DNA of 64,000 nt from Bacillota bacterium (lineage in GTDB: Bacteria > Bacillota > Clostridia > Christensenellales > Pumilibacteraceae). The stretch's first letter is position 1, and each line of letters begins with the position of its first letter. Location of the stretch: contig WRAY01000001.1 in assembly GCA_009779975.1 (NCBI GenBank), forward strand, positions 121,581 through 185,580. Direction: 5' to 3'. A program made the position numbers and the translations under genes. This document shows positions 1 to 8,202 of this stretch, one piece after another. Under the pieces are notes generated by a model, which was not told where the DNA came from, ran no database searches, and saw only the letters and a list, made by a program, of their open reading frames with translations.

Positions 1-270
1 AACTTGACCTTCTTTGAATAGGTCATACTCAGACTCTAAGGGTTCTTTGACTTTGACGATAGTATCTGCTTTTTCAAAGATTTCTTTCGGGGTTTTCAGC
101 ATTTTAGCACCGGCATCTGTGTATTCTTTGTCAGATATGCCGCTGCCTAGACCTGCTGTTGTTTGAACGAAAACAGTGTGTCCTGCACTGATAAGCGCTT
201 TTACGCCTGCCGGTGTTATCGCTACTCTGTTCTCATTTGCCTTGATTTCCTTTGGAACTCCAATTATCAT
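1..270 (-). CDS. ald: Alanine dehydrogenase, N-terminal part (cut by window edge)
   Basis: These 90 codons are the N-terminal substrate-binding domain of alanine dehydrogenase, the NAD-dependent enzyme interconverting L-alanine and pyruvate plus ammonia in the cytosol. Visible family marks are the opening [10 protein letters not shown], the N-E-N-R-V-A-I-T-P segment with Arg15, and K-V-K-E-P with Lys75, the positions that bind substrate in characterised Ald proteins. Family proteins are about 370 residues, so roughly three quarters lies outside the window. The ATG is preceded at good spacing by AAGGAG. The NAD-binding domain is not visible, so the related transhydrogenase alpha subunit cannot be wholly excluded, but the N-terminus fits Ald best. 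Confidence 0.9.
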   Translation of the reverse strand, partial: MIIGVPKEIKANENRVAITPAGVKALISAGHTVFVQTTAGLGSGISDKEYTDAGAKMLKTPKEIFEKADTIVKVKEPLESEYDLFKEGQV

Positions 271-315
271 TTTATCATTTTCTCCTTAATCCCGCATGTG
301 CGGTTTATTTGAATA

Positions 316-364
316 ATTATACAATAACATGTTAAAAAAAAGTTGTCAAGGGTTTTCAACCCTT
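316..364 (-). promoter_or_regulatory. Candidate ald promoter with hairpin over the -35
   Basis: On the minus strand TTGACA (349-344) is followed after 17 bp by TATTGT (326-321), with TATAAT slightly further on (321-316). The -35 lies at the edge of a perfect 7-bp inverted repeat AAGGGTT/AACCCTT (348-354 and 358-364). The same hairpin-plus-TTGACA design recurs near 39.5 and 41.3 kb with different stem letters. Confidence 0.45.
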
Positions 365-613
365 TTGTCGGTTTTTGCTAGTATCAGCACTCTCCGTCAA
401 AAGTATCGAAGACACATGTCAATTGTTTTTTCAAATTAACATCCTTATCTTTTTTCGTGAATTTTTATCCCCGCATATTGCGTTTTATTACGGGTTTTTC
501 GGCAGTGTGACCATCGGAAATATTGTTGAAGACAATGAAGATATTGCGGCGTATCTTCACTACTTTTGTCTGGCTTTACTAACACCAGAATCCAACAAAT
601 CCGTCGAATACGG

Positions 614-1039
614 TTAAGTTTCACGACCCACGAGATAATCGAGAGTAACATCAAGATAATCTGCTGCGGCAATTAGTGTCGGCATAAGTGGATCTGCACC
701 TTTTTTCCAGTCATTAAAATACGCACCTGTTATTTGACTTTCTTTTCTCATTCGATAGGCTGTAATCCCGAGATGCTCTAAAGCAGTACGAAAATGCTGA
801 TAAAATGGAGGACACGGTCTAGGTGTAAAATTCAAATCATTATCTGAGCGACCCATAAGATAATCTAGAGAACATTCAAAAAAGTTAGCAAGTTTTATTG
901 CATTACTTAAAAATACTTGAGTGCCACGCTTCCAGCCATGAATCGTAGATTTGTCCACACCTATAATTGAAGAAAGTTTTTGTGCTGATATATCTTTTTC
1001 TATCATAAGTCCAGACAACCTAGTAGCAAAATTTTCCAT
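614..1039 (-). CDS. Tandem-HTH (XRE-type) regulator, cassette copy 1
   Basis: This 141-residue protein contains two helix-turn-helix units in tandem. The first (about 5-60) has V-D-K-S-T-I-H-G-W-K-R and ends C-S-L-D-Y-L-M-G-R. The second (about 80-141) has W-K-K-G and ends D-V-T-L-D-Y-L-V-G-R. Such proteins are Cro/CI-like DNA-binding repressors. It has a close paralogue at 41433-41861, another at 18777-19214 and a remnant at 18086-18354. It faces a 68-residue ORF across a 212-bp region full of inverted repeats, so it probably represses both promoters (inference). Two HTH units in one chain could let a single protein contact two half sites. Confidence 0.85.
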   Translation of the reverse strand: MENFATRLSGLMIEKDISAQKLSSIIGVDKSTIHGWKRGTQVFLSNAIKLANFFECSLDYLMGRSDNDLNFTPRPCPPFYQHFRTALEHLGITAYRMRKESQITGAYFNDWKKGADPLMPTLIAAADYLDVTLDYLVGRET

Positions 1040-1251
1040 AGAAAAACCTCCATATTTGATATAAAAAGTATGTCAGTTTTGCACAACAAAATATGTAAAG
1101 TGGAATACTCCCTACATATTATATAATTCGGCAAGATAAAACAAAACAAGTCAAACAACATGTCAGTTTCACGCAATAAATACTAGATAAGTTGAATGAA
1201 ACTGACATATAATATAATAGTGGTCACAACAAATTTTGAAAGGAGGTAGAA
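1040..1251. promoter_or_regulatory. Divergent operator region, cassette 1
   Basis: ATGTCAGTTTCA (1160-1171) and its exact reverse complement TGAAACTGACAT (1197-1208) form a 12-bp inverted repeat, and a third half site ATGTCAGTTT lies at 1070-1079 near the HTH start. The rightward promoter is probably TAGATA then TATAAT after 18 bp, with the right operator arm between them. GGAGG precedes the small ORF. A -10-like TATAAT also points left. The layout matches 41862-42073 but the operator letters differ. Confidence 0.7.
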
Positions 1252-1458
1252 ATGGAAAATCAATTCATTATATTAAGAGATACGATAATTAATTACTTAA
1301 AACAAGACAGCAAATACAGCAATGTCTTAGCGGTTGAAAAAGATGGATTGCTATTTGCTGGTGCAGATGTAGCACTGCTTGATAACAAAAACGATTTGCA
1401 AATATACAGAATAGTTATAATTCCGCATAAACTTGATTACAGCATTTTTACTACATAA
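1252..1458 (+). CDS. Small conserved protein of HTH cassette, copy 1
   Basis: This 68-residue protein of unknown function starts at an ATG seven bases after a strong AGGAGG. It has no signal peptide or membrane segment. The middle (V-L-A-V-E-K-D-G-L-L-F-A-G-A-D-V-A-L-L-D) and the tail (I-I-P-H-K-L-D-Y-S) are almost identical to the protein at 42074-42280, whereas the N-terminal quarter varies. It is expressed divergently from a tandem-HTH regulator whose operators overlap its promoter. It could be an anti-repressor, a toxin-like effector or a sensor of the repressor; nothing in the sequence decides this. Confidence 0.75.
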   Translation: MENQFIILRDTIINYLKQDSKYSNVLAVEKDGLLFAGADVALLDNKNDLQIYRIVIIPHKLDYSIFTT

Positions 1459-1478
1459 TCAGTATATCACAAAAAAAC

Positions 1479-1514
1479 GAGGCTATCGCACATCAAAAAA
1501 AATGCGATAGCCTC
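1479..1514. terminator. Bidirectional terminator between convergent genes
   Basis: A perfect 12-bp stem GAGGCTATCGCA/TGCGATAGCCTC sits between the small ORF (plus) and the PucR-like gene (minus). A run of seven A precedes it on the plus strand, giving a T tract for leftward transcription. A degenerate copy follows the paralogous ORF near 42.3 kb. Confidence 0.75.
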
Positions 1515-1732
1515 AGTTATTTCTCCACTTAATAACCTAATAACTGTTTATATTCTAAAATGAAGGCTTTTTTTTCATAAAATAATTTAGGTCAACTCTC
1601 AAAGAACGATTTCCTGTTTTCCCAATATATAGCCCCTTTTAATCATTTTAATACCCTTTATATAGTTTTTTATCCACTTTCAACATTTCTTCAAAAAGAA
1701 ATGTCAACTGAAAAATCAACATCTTAATACTT
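1515..1732. other. Gene-free AT-rich stretch
   Basis: I see no ORF, RNA or strong inverted repeat in this stretch between the terminator and the end of the PucR-like gene. Confidence 0.5.
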
Positions 1733-2641
1733 CTATTCGTTTGATAGTTTGTGTAGAATGCTGATTAAGCGGAATGTTACTGCATCGTTAAAAGAACGAA
1801 TGTTCAGTCCTGTTGAGGTTTCAATTTTGTCGAGTCGATAGATGAGGGTGTTTCGATGAAGAAACATATCTCTTGCTGTTTCTGAGATGTTGAGGGAGTT
1901 TTTTAAAAAAGTATCCGCAGTTTCCATTGATTCAATGTCAGATAGGATTTTGAGATTTTTTCTGTCAATAAGAGTTGTTAAATGATTGAACAAAATGTCT
2001 TTTGGAATTTCTGAAAGCATTTTTGTGACTGCGTATTCATTATAAGGATAAATATTTTCATTAGAGTTTAAAAGTTGTCCAAATTTATGGGCGAAAAGAC
2101 TTCTCTGATAGGTTTCTTTAAATTCGCTGAATTTTTTTATTTTTCCTCCGACATTGATTTTAAATTCACTTTTTAATTCTTCTTTTATGTTATCAAACAA
2201 AACCTTTGCAAATTCGGTTGCAGAAGTGTAGTCGTCATCGGGGGAATATTTTTTAAGATAAACAATTGTTCCACAGTCTAAATCAAGTGTTAAGTCTTCA
2301 TCTTTTGAAACAGCGTTTAAGTAGGAAACAATATCCTGAGTTTTTTCTTTTTGTGTTGGGATAATGGAGAGGACATAGAATGAAAAGTCTTTTTGAAAAA
2401 ATTCATTTTTTAGTTTTTCGCTCTCTTTTTCGGTGATTTCATCTTTTAGAAATTTTGTCAACTTTTCAGGTAAAGGCTGGCAATCGGGAGCAAGTTCTAC
2501 TGTTTTTAAAATATATTTCTTACCGTCAACTTCAAATGATGTTTCGCCTTTGTTTGCAATAACACAAACAGTTTCTCCTTTAAGAGTTAGTATCTCAAAA
2601 GCGTTAAGGTTTTGATTTAGTTGAGAGTTGTTTTTTTTCAT
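1733..2641 (-). CDS. PucR/CdaR-type transcriptional regulator
   Basis: The C-terminal 65 residues (about 237-300) form the PucR-family HTH: L-N-I-S-E-T-A-R-D-M-F-L-H-R-N-T-L-I-Y-R-L-D-K-I followed by the A-V-T-F-R-L helix. The first 230 residues are a poorly conserved regulatory region resembling the GGDEF-like middle part of such proteins. PucR-type regulators control purine, sugar-diacid and related catabolic genes. It starts two bases after the stop of the phosphoribosyltransferase gene, so the two are almost certainly co-transcribed, suggesting control by purine or nucleotide status (inference). No autoregulatory operator is obvious. Confidence 0.8.
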   Translation of the reverse strand: MKKNNSQLNQNLNAFEILTLKGETVCVIANKGETSFEVDGKKYILKTVELAPDCQPLPEKLTKFLKDEITEKESEKLKNEFFQKDFSFYVLSIIPTQKEKTQDIVSYLNAVSKDEDLTLDLDCGTIVYLKKYSPDDDYTSATEFAKVLFDNIKEELKSEFKINVGGKIKKFSEFKETYQRSLFAHKFGQLLNSNENIYPYNEYAVTKMLSEIPKDILFNHLTTLIDRKNLKILSDIESMETADTFLKNSLNISETARDMFLHRNTLIYRLDKIETSTGLNIRSFNDAVTFRLISILHKLSNE

Positions 2642-2642
2642 T

Positions 2643-3230
2643 TTAAATAAGAGTGCATTTTAGAGTTCCGCAGGCTGTGCATTTTATGTTGTTGTGGGAA
2701 AAGTGAACTATTGCGTCTTTATCCTCGCCATTCATGACTTCTTGCAAGATGAATACGGCTTGAATGAAGTTTGAGGAAGTTTGTTTGCACAATTCCGTGA
2801 TAGTATCCATTGTTTTGCCTGTTGAATAAACATCATCAACAAAAAGTATATTTTTGTTTTTCAGTCTTTCAAAATTTGTTTTTGACAAATAGTAATCACT
2901 CTCGCCGCTTGTTATGCTGCCCCCTTTTATTGAAATAGTTTCGCCCATATAGATTTTTTGAGATTTTCTAAGAACTATATAATTAATATCAAGAAGTCTT
3001 GCCAGTTCTTGAGCGAGCGGTATACCTTTGACTTCGGTTGTGAGGATTAGGTCTGGTTTCGGGACACTGCCCTCGGCGTCCCCTATAAATTTGTGCAACT
3101 TTTTTGCACCTTTTAAAATAATATCCATATCGCCAACGCTGTCAAAGCCGAAGATTTGGATATTATCGATTTTGATAAGGGGGAGAGAGCGAGTTTCTCC
3201 CAGTATTTTTATTTTGTGAAAATTATTCAT
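2643..3230 (-). CDS. Purine-type phosphoribosyltransferase
   Basis: This 195-residue type I phosphoribosyltransferase carries the PRPP-binding signature I-L-F-V-D-D-V-Y-S-T-G-K-T (about 128-140), a flexible-loop segment K-S-Q-K-I-Y-M-G-E-T, and an L-T-T-E-V-K-G-I-P-L-A motif typical of adenine/xanthine enzymes. It should join a purine base to PRPP in the cytosol. The C-terminal tail with C-T-A-C-G-T-L-K-C is unusual for Apt and could bind metal. Which base is used cannot be told. The pairing with a PucR-type regulator favours a salvage or sensing role. Confidence 0.8.
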   Translation of the reverse strand: MNNFHKIKILGETRSLPLIKIDNIQIFGFDSVGDMDIILKGAKKLHKFIGDAEGSVPKPDLILTTEVKGIPLAQELARLLDINYIVLRKSQKIYMGETISIKGGSITSGESDYYLSKTNFERLKNKNILFVDDVYSTGKTMDTITELCKQTSSNFIQAVFILQEVMNGEDKDAIVHFSHNNIKCTACGTLKCTLI

Positions 3231-3265
3231 AGTAATAATTTAAAGTGAGCAGTTAAGTAAAAATT

Positions 3266-5050
3266 CTATCCCTTTTGTGCTTCATATATCTCACTGTATC
3301 TTCCCCCTAATTCTAACAACTCGTTGTGAGTTCCTCTCTCTTTTATTTGACCGTCTTCAAGAAATAGAATTTCATCGCAGTTTTCAACACTTGCTACTCG
3401 GTGTGAGGCGATGATTAGAGAGTGAGAGCCGTATTCATTGAAAATTCCGTCGAGAATTTTGCGCTCAGTGGAGAGATCCAGTGCGCTTGTGCAATCATCA
3501 AGAACTAGTATCGGGGCATTTTTTAGCAGCGCTCTTGCGATTGAGACTCGTTGTTTCTGACCGCCTGATAACCCCAGTCCTTTTTCTCCGATTATTGTTT
3601 CATATCCGTCTTTGAAATGCTGAATAAATTCATGACCTTGTGAAATTTTTGAGGCTTTTAGGACATCTTCATGAGAGACTTCAGGGTTGAAGTAGGCAAT
3701 GTTTGCGTCAATTGTGTTGGAAAAAAGGAACACTTCTTGGAAAACAACACTAAATTGCGCTCGAACATTTTCGATGTCAATTTCTTTTATGCTGTCAAAA
3801 TTTATTAGTATTTCGCCATCTTCAATATCTTTTAATCTTGAGAGCGTTCTTAAAAGAACTGATTTGCCCGAGCCTGTTTTTCCCATAATGCCTAGTTTCT
3901 TGCCGTGAGGAAGTGTGAATGAAATATCTTTCAGAACTTCTTTTTCGTCATATTTTACTGAAATGTTTTGAACAGTGATATTTGGCATTCCCTCGATTGT
4001 TTTTGGGTTTTCAATATTTTTAATCTCGTCCTCTTCATTGATAAAATCAAACATTCGTTTTCCGCAAACAAAAGAGTGTTGAACTTGTCCGATTATTTTT
4101 GCAGCATGGTCAAATGCAAAACCAATCATGAACCCATAGGCATTAAAAGTTGCAAATTGTCCGACAGTGATTGAACCGATTGCCGCCAAATATACTCCCA
4201 ATCCGGTTGAGGCAACAAGCGAAGAGAGTATCATCACTCGAAATATTGCTTCGTATTTTGTCATCATTTTAGTTTGTCCGATGAACTTGTCTCGAAAGTT
4301 TTCGCTTTTTTTAACGAATTTTTTTTCTTCAATTTTTTCACTGGCATATGAGCGGACAATTCGAACACCGTTTATATTTTCAGTGACAACTGAATTTAAA
4401 TCTGCTTGGGCGTCTCTGATTTTGTTGAAGAATTTTTTTTCTTGCTTGATATAGAAAAATGTCAATATGACAAACGATATGCCGCAAATGAAAGGAATGA
4501 TAATTGTCAGCGGATGAATAAGAGATAAGAATATGACCGCTAAAATGATGATATAAATTTGGTCAACAATCATTGTTATATGACGAGACCAAAAATCTTT
4601 GACACGACTTGGGTCGGAATTCAAAATGCTCATCATATCGCCCATTGTTCGCCTCCCGCGAGCAACATCACCCTCCCGAAGCATTTTTTGATAGGATAAA
4701 TGACGAAAATCTAACTCAAGTTTCACCCCGTATGCCTCTTGGAGATTGCCTCGAATATAAAATGCAGTGTAGCGCAATAAAAGGAGCGATACGAGAATAA
4801 TAAGAAGTGTGACAAACATTCCGACATAATCTGTCGAAGAAAAGTTTGAAATTGCAAAAGAAAAAATATTTCCTTCAGCATATTGCGGGTTTCCGCCTAA
4901 TACCGGAAAAATAAGACGGTCTACAATTAGTTGCGGGATTTGAGGAATAAGCGTTATCGTAGTCACGAAAATAAGACCGCATAGGATAATGCCTAGATAT
5001 GCGGGCAGATATTTTTTAGCATATTTGAAAGAGTTTTGGATAGTATTCAT
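3266..5050 (-). CDS. ABC exporter half-transporter (permease-ATPase)
   Basis: The N-terminal 320 residues have six membrane segments of the type I exporter fold. The C-terminal nucleotide-binding domain has Walker A G-K-T-G-S-G-K-S (390-397), Q-loop Gln438, signature L-S-G-G-Q (494-498), Walker B I-L-V-L-D-D (514-519) and switch His550. The usual catalytic Glu after Walker B is Asp519, as in the degenerate subunit of heterodimeric exporters such as TM287/288 and BmrCD (known family). No partner half-transporter lies next to it. Substrate unknown. The ATG has no clear ribosome site; a TATAAT-like box lies close upstream. Confidence 0.88.
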   Translation of the reverse strand: MNTIQNSFKYAKKYLPAYLGIILCGLIFVTTITLIPQIPQLIVDRLIFPVLGGNPQYAEGNIFSFAISNFSSTDYVGMFVTLLIILVSLLLLRYTAFYIRGNLQEAYGVKLELDFRHLSYQKMLREGDVARGRRTMGDMMSILNSDPSRVKDFWSRHITMIVDQIYIIILAVIFLSLIHPLTIIIPFICGISFVILTFFYIKQEKKFFNKIRDAQADLNSVVTENINGVRIVRSYASEKIEEKKFVKKSENFRDKFIGQTKMMTKYEAIFRVMILSSLVASTGLGVYLAAIGSITVGQFATFNAYGFMIGFAFDHAAKIIGQVQHSFVCGKRMFDFINEEDEIKNIENPKTIEGMPNITVQNISVKYDEKEVLKDISFTLPHGKKLGIMGKTGSGKSVLLRTLSRLKDIEDGEILINFDSIKEIDIENVRAQFSVVFQEVFLFSNTIDANIAYFNPEVSHEDVLKASKISQGHEFIQHFKDGYETIIGEKGLGLSGGQKQRVSIARALLKNAPILVLDDCTSALDLSTERKILDGIFNEYGSHSLIIASHRVASVENCDEILFLEDGQIKERGTHNELLELGGRYSEIYEAQKG

Positions 5051-5106
5051 TTCTAATTGGAACTAATTATAGTATATAGGATTTTTTCTTAAAAGCAAGC
5101 GATTTT

Positions 5107-5200
5107 TAAGTGAAAAGTGAAACATGAGGATGAGTTATTTTGTAGAAATAGATAAAATATTTTAACATGCTTTTCTCTTTTCTCTTTTCATTGTTTACTT
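5107..5200. repeat. Word-type intergenic hairpin, AAGTGAAA class
   Basis: A left arm built of AAGTGAAA words and a right arm of CTTTTCTC words pair imperfectly around an AT-rich loop between recF and the ABC gene. A related element lies upstream of recF. It may help end recF transcription. Confidence 0.55.
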
Positions 5201-6427
5201 AATTAATCCTTTTTCCACCCTAAACACCTTTCCTTTTATTTCAAAATCAAGGTGTGTTGTTGTTAACAGCGTTTGAAAAGATGAAACTTTTTCCAAGAGT
5301 TTTTTTGACCTGGTTTTATCCAGTTCAGACAAGACATCATCAAGAAGAAGAATCGGGCGTTCTTTTTTGTGATTAGCGAAAAGTTCTAATTCTGCAATTT
5401 TTAAAGAGAGGGCTGCTGTTCGCTGCTGACCTTGAGAGCCGAAACTTCTTAAGTCGATTGATATATTACTATTTTTTAATTCAGATTTGAAATTATTTTG
5501 ATTTTTTGAATTATTGCCTGTAGGGGCGGGCATTGACCGCCCGTTGCTTTTATCCGCGACCGGTAACGGGCGGCAGAGTGCCGCCCCTACAATTTCACCA
5601 TATTCTTCACTCTCTCCATAATTCTGAATTGATAATTTAATATCGTCTTTGTGCGGACCCGAATTCGTATACCCCAGTCTCAAATCTTTGTCTCGGTCAT
5701 CTAGTAATGCCTTTTCAAAATTTGTTTCTATTTCTTTTGTTGTGTTTCCTTCAAATGAAAGGTATTCTAAGAATAATTCTTCTTTGCTGTCACTTAAAAA
5801 CAAGTGAGCATCATAAACTAGTTTTTTTAGTCTTTCAATATAGGCTCGTCGCTGATGAATTATTTTTGCGCCCTCTTGACTAAGTTGTGCGTCCCAAACT
5901 GAGAGCGACCTTTCTTCCGCCTTTCCGCTTTTAAGAAGTTTGTTGCGCTGAGATAAGATTTTTTCGTATCTCATCAAAGTATAAAAATATCCTTTTGACA
6001 TTTGTGATAATGCGATATCAAGAAACGCTCGACGCTCTTGGGGAGAGGATTGGACTATTTTTAACTCTTTCGGGGTGAAAATTACTGTCGGGACTGTCCC
6101 CATTAATTCGCCGACTTTTAAAATATTGATGTCGTTGATTAGAATTGATTTTTTCTTATGAGCAAACAAATGAATATCAACTTTCTCTTCTCCTCCGTCA
6201 TTTTCAACAACTGTTGTGACATGAGCGTGCTGACAGTCAAACTTTATCATTTCCTTATCTTTTGATGCACGAAAACTTTTTCCAACGGATGAGAGCAGCA
6301 CCGCTTCAATTAAATTCGTCTTTCCTTGTGCGTTTTCACCTACAAAAACATTCAGTCTATCACTAAACTGAATGTTACCTGTTTTATAATTTCGAAAGTT
6401 TTTTAAGGACAAAGATTTTAAAAACAT
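5195..6427 (-). CDS. recF: RecF recombination-repair ATPase with an in-frame palindromic insert
   Basis: RecF is the SMC-like ATPase that loads RecA at gapped DNA with RecO and RecR. Walker A G-E-N-A-Q-G-K-T lies at 30-37, the F-G-S-Q-G-Q-Q-R signature and Walker B I-L-L-L-D-D-V-L-S-E-L-D near the C-terminus. At 410 residues it is about 40 longer than usual. The extra length is a block near residues 279-303 encoded by a palindromic intergenic-type repeat (5519-5591), followed by an Asn/Lys-rich stretch, just before the signature. The gene stays open. recF is not next to dnaA or dnaN, so this is not an intact dnaA-dnaN-recF origin locus. No ribosome site is seen. Confidence 0.92.
   Translation of the reverse strand: MFLKSLSLKNFRNYKTGNIQFSDRLNVFVGENAQGKTNLIEAVLLSSVGKSFRASKDKEMIKFDCQHAHVTTVVENDGGEEKVDIHLFAHKKKSILINDINILKVGELMGTVPTVIFTPKELKIVQSSPQERRAFLDIALSQMSKGYFYTLMRYEKILSQRNKLLKSGKAEERSLSVWDAQLSQEGAKIIHQRRAYIERLKKLVYDAHLFLSDSKEELFLEYLSFEGNTTKEIETNFEKALLDDRDKDLRLGYTNSGPHKDDIKLSIQNYGESEEYGEIVGAALCRPLPVADKSNGRSMPAPTGNNSKNQNNFKSELKNSNISIDLRSFGSQGQQRTAALSLKIAELELFANHKKERPILLLDDVLSELDKTRSKKLLEKVSSFQTLLTTTHLDFEIKGKVFRVEKGLIK
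5519..5591. repeat. GTAGGGGCGG palindromic repeat inside recF
   Basis: The segment begins TGTAGGGGCGGGC and ends with the complementary GCCGCCCCTACA; internal GGGCG/CGCCC words pair as well. The same family is intergenic at 16.1-16.4, 19.26, 54.8, 55.0, 56.4 and 63.9 kb. Here it is read through in frame and adds about 25 residues to RecF. Confidence 0.85.
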
Positions 6428-6437
6428 GCTGTGCTAT

Positions 6438-6540
6438 GCAAGTGAAAGTTAAAAGTTAGATAAAGTTATTTTTTCTTTTAAGAAACCGACAAATCACTTT
6501 ATCTAACCTTTCACCTTTCGTTTTATACTTTTCACTTATT
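6438..6540. repeat. Word-type intergenic hairpin, AAGTGAAA class
   Basis: The left arm AAGTGAAAGTTAAAAG continues into GTTAGATAAAGT; the right arm carries ACTTTATCTAAC and AGTGAAA words in reverse complement. It fills the gap between galT and recF. Confidence 0.65.
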
Positions 6541-6543
6541 AAA

Positions 6544-7941
6544 TTATTTTATGTCCAGTGTGTCAAGGAATTTTTGGAAATCCTCATCTTTTGCAAATAC
6601 TCTTGAACTTTGAATTATGCCCTCGCAAATGCGTCCGATTTCATCACGGAAATTGAGGTTTGCCTCTGCCAGAGTTACTTTTGAACCTGTTTCTTTTATT
6701 AGTTTTTCAACAGTGGGAACAATATTTGTTAACGCTTCATCAACCTTGCCTGAGTTAAATCGAGACTCTTTTGTCAAATATTTTTCAATCTTCTCCATTT
6801 GACCTTTTAGCCTGCTCGGAAGAACAAAAAAACCACACGCTTCCAATAGTCCAAAATGCTCACCAACAACATTTGTTCCCTCTTTTGAAATTGTATTTCT
6901 GTTTCTGAAAATGACATCAAGGGTGTATTTTTGGTCTTGAGAACGCCTTGCAACGACTGCAACTCCGTTGTCAATTGCGTTTAGTTTGCCCTCGTTATAT
7001 CCTAGCCATTTATTGATAACATCAATAACAAAGTTTGAAAGATGTTCTTTGTTAGTGTAGGAAAAACTAAGGACATTTCCATACCAGTCAAGTCCGCTTA
7101 TTTCAATATAAGGAGTAGGGGCACATTTGTATGTTTTCTCAACAGGTGCTTTGAACATTGGCAGCACCTTTGCTCCTCCGATGAAATGTTCGTGAGATGG
7201 ATTTGATAAAGTGTTGTAGCCGACAAAAAAACTTGGAGCAAAATCACAAAATTCTAACATTTTATGAAGTGCTGCAGCGTTTAAGTGCATTGGATGATGT
7301 TCAGCACTAATTAATGCGCCGCTTTGATAGAAATAGTTTTGAGGGGAATATTGCCAAAACCATTCTTCATCGGAGAGAGTAACAGGAATAGTCCTCAATA
7401 TTCTTGCCCCAATAAACCCTTCGTTTTCTTTGCAAAGACCACACTCAGGGTATTTACTTTTTTTCGTATCATTTTCGCTGACTTGAGAGTTGATGTTTAT
7501 TTCAATTTTGCCTTTTGTTGCTTTTGCTTCCCAATGTTTGTTTTGCAGAACATATCTTCCTTTGATGTAGTCCGACTTAAATGAATAATCATAAAGCCAT
7601 TCAAACGCTTTGATTTGATATTTTCTGTGGTTCATCAAGAAAAAGTCAGTTACTTCTGACGGGCGTTTTGTTATCAGGTTCATTATCATGTCGCCAAAAG
7701 CGTCACGGTCTTGCTCAGTCGTGATTTTTTGCGAAACTGCATAATCAACAATAGGAACAAGCACCTCATCAGGACATGTTAAAATGTCGATGCTTTCAGT
7801 GTCAATCTCATATTGAACATACTCATTTAATTTGAGTGCGTCCAAAATCAGATTGCGAACATAAATGTAGTCAAGGTCATCAAGCATCAGATGCTCTCTT
7901 CCGTAGTAGAGTAGTTTTTCAATAGATGGATAAATAGCCAT
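6544..7941 (-). CDS. galT: Galactose-1-phosphate uridylyltransferase, type 2
   Basis: The 465 residues match the Bacillus/Lactobacillus-type GalT family, which swaps UMP between UDP-glucose and galactose-1-phosphate in the Leloir pathway. The N-terminal I-E-K-L-L-Y-Y-G-R-E-H-L and the S-H-E-H-F-I-G-G active site (His250, His252; S-H-D-H-x-Q-G-G in most members) are visible, together with E-H-H-P-M-H-L-N upstream. Family proteins are usually near 490 residues. No galK or galE is adjacent, so this copy sits outside a gal operon. The ATG follows an A-rich leader without a clear ribosome site, directly beside a word-type hairpin. Confidence 0.87.
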   Translation of the reverse strand: MAIYPSIEKLLYYGREHLMLDDLDYIYVRNLILDALKLNEYVQYEIDTESIDILTCPDEVLVPIVDYAVSQKITTEQDRDAFGDMIMNLITKRPSEVTDFFLMNHRKYQIKAFEWLYDYSFKSDYIKGRYVLQNKHWEAKATKGKIEININSQVSENDTKKSKYPECGLCKENEGFIGARILRTIPVTLSDEEWFWQYSPQNYFYQSGALISAEHHPMHLNAAALHKMLEFCDFAPSFFVGYNTLSNPSHEHFIGGAKVLPMFKAPVEKTYKCAPTPYIEISGLDWYGNVLSFSYTNKEHLSNFVIDVINKWLGYNEGKLNAIDNGVAVVARRSQDQKYTLDVIFRNRNTISKEGTNVVGEHFGLLEACGFFVLPSRLKGQMEKIEKYLTKESRFNSGKVDEALTNIVPTVEKLIKETGSKVTLAEANLNFRDEIGRICEGIIQSSRVFAKDEDFQKFLDTLDIK

Positions 7942-7948
7942 TTTTTCT

Positions 7949-8056
7949 TAGTGATTAGTGATGGGTAATTAGTGATTGATGAATGCTGTTGAAAAACCTA
8001 TTAAATAAATTTAACAATCACCATCCATCAATCACTAATCACCCATCACTAATCAA
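7949..8056. repeat. Word-type intergenic hairpin, GATTAGTG class
   Basis: A 30-bp left arm (7949-7979) of GATTAGTGATGGG-type words pairs almost perfectly, with one mismatch, with the right arm ending near 8055. The roughly 45-nt loop contains AAATTTAACAATC. It lies immediately upstream of galT. Confidence 0.85.
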
Positions 8057-8070
8057 TCTCCTAATAAATT

Positions 8071-8113
8071 TAAGAAACCAGATTTGGCATTTTGGCTCAA
8101 ATTTGGTTTCTTA
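8071..8113 (-). terminator. Hairpin downstream of the PH-domain gene
   Basis: TAAGAAACCA pairs with TGGTTTCTTA, and the stem can extend through ATTT/AAAT. It lies 90 bp after the PH-domain gene on the minus strand. No long T tract follows. Confidence 0.5.
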
Positions 8114-8202
8114 GTGTTTATAGTATAACATATTTTAAAAATGATTGCAAGTAAAATAAGGTAATAATTTCACAAAACTTTTTGCTTTTTATCTTTTCCT
8201 TT

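Noticed and set aside
375..617. Plus-strand ORF after ald
   Set aside because: No ribosome site; it covers repeat-like DNA downstream of the HTH gene and has no recognisable protein.
614..1458. Classical toxin-antitoxin pair
   Set aside because: The HTH gene and small ORF are divergent rather than co-transcribed and the small protein matches no toxin family I recognise; kept as a regulator cassette instead.
5195..6427. Chromosomal origin at recF
   Set aside because: dnaA and dnaN are absent next to recF and there is no DnaA-box cluster here.
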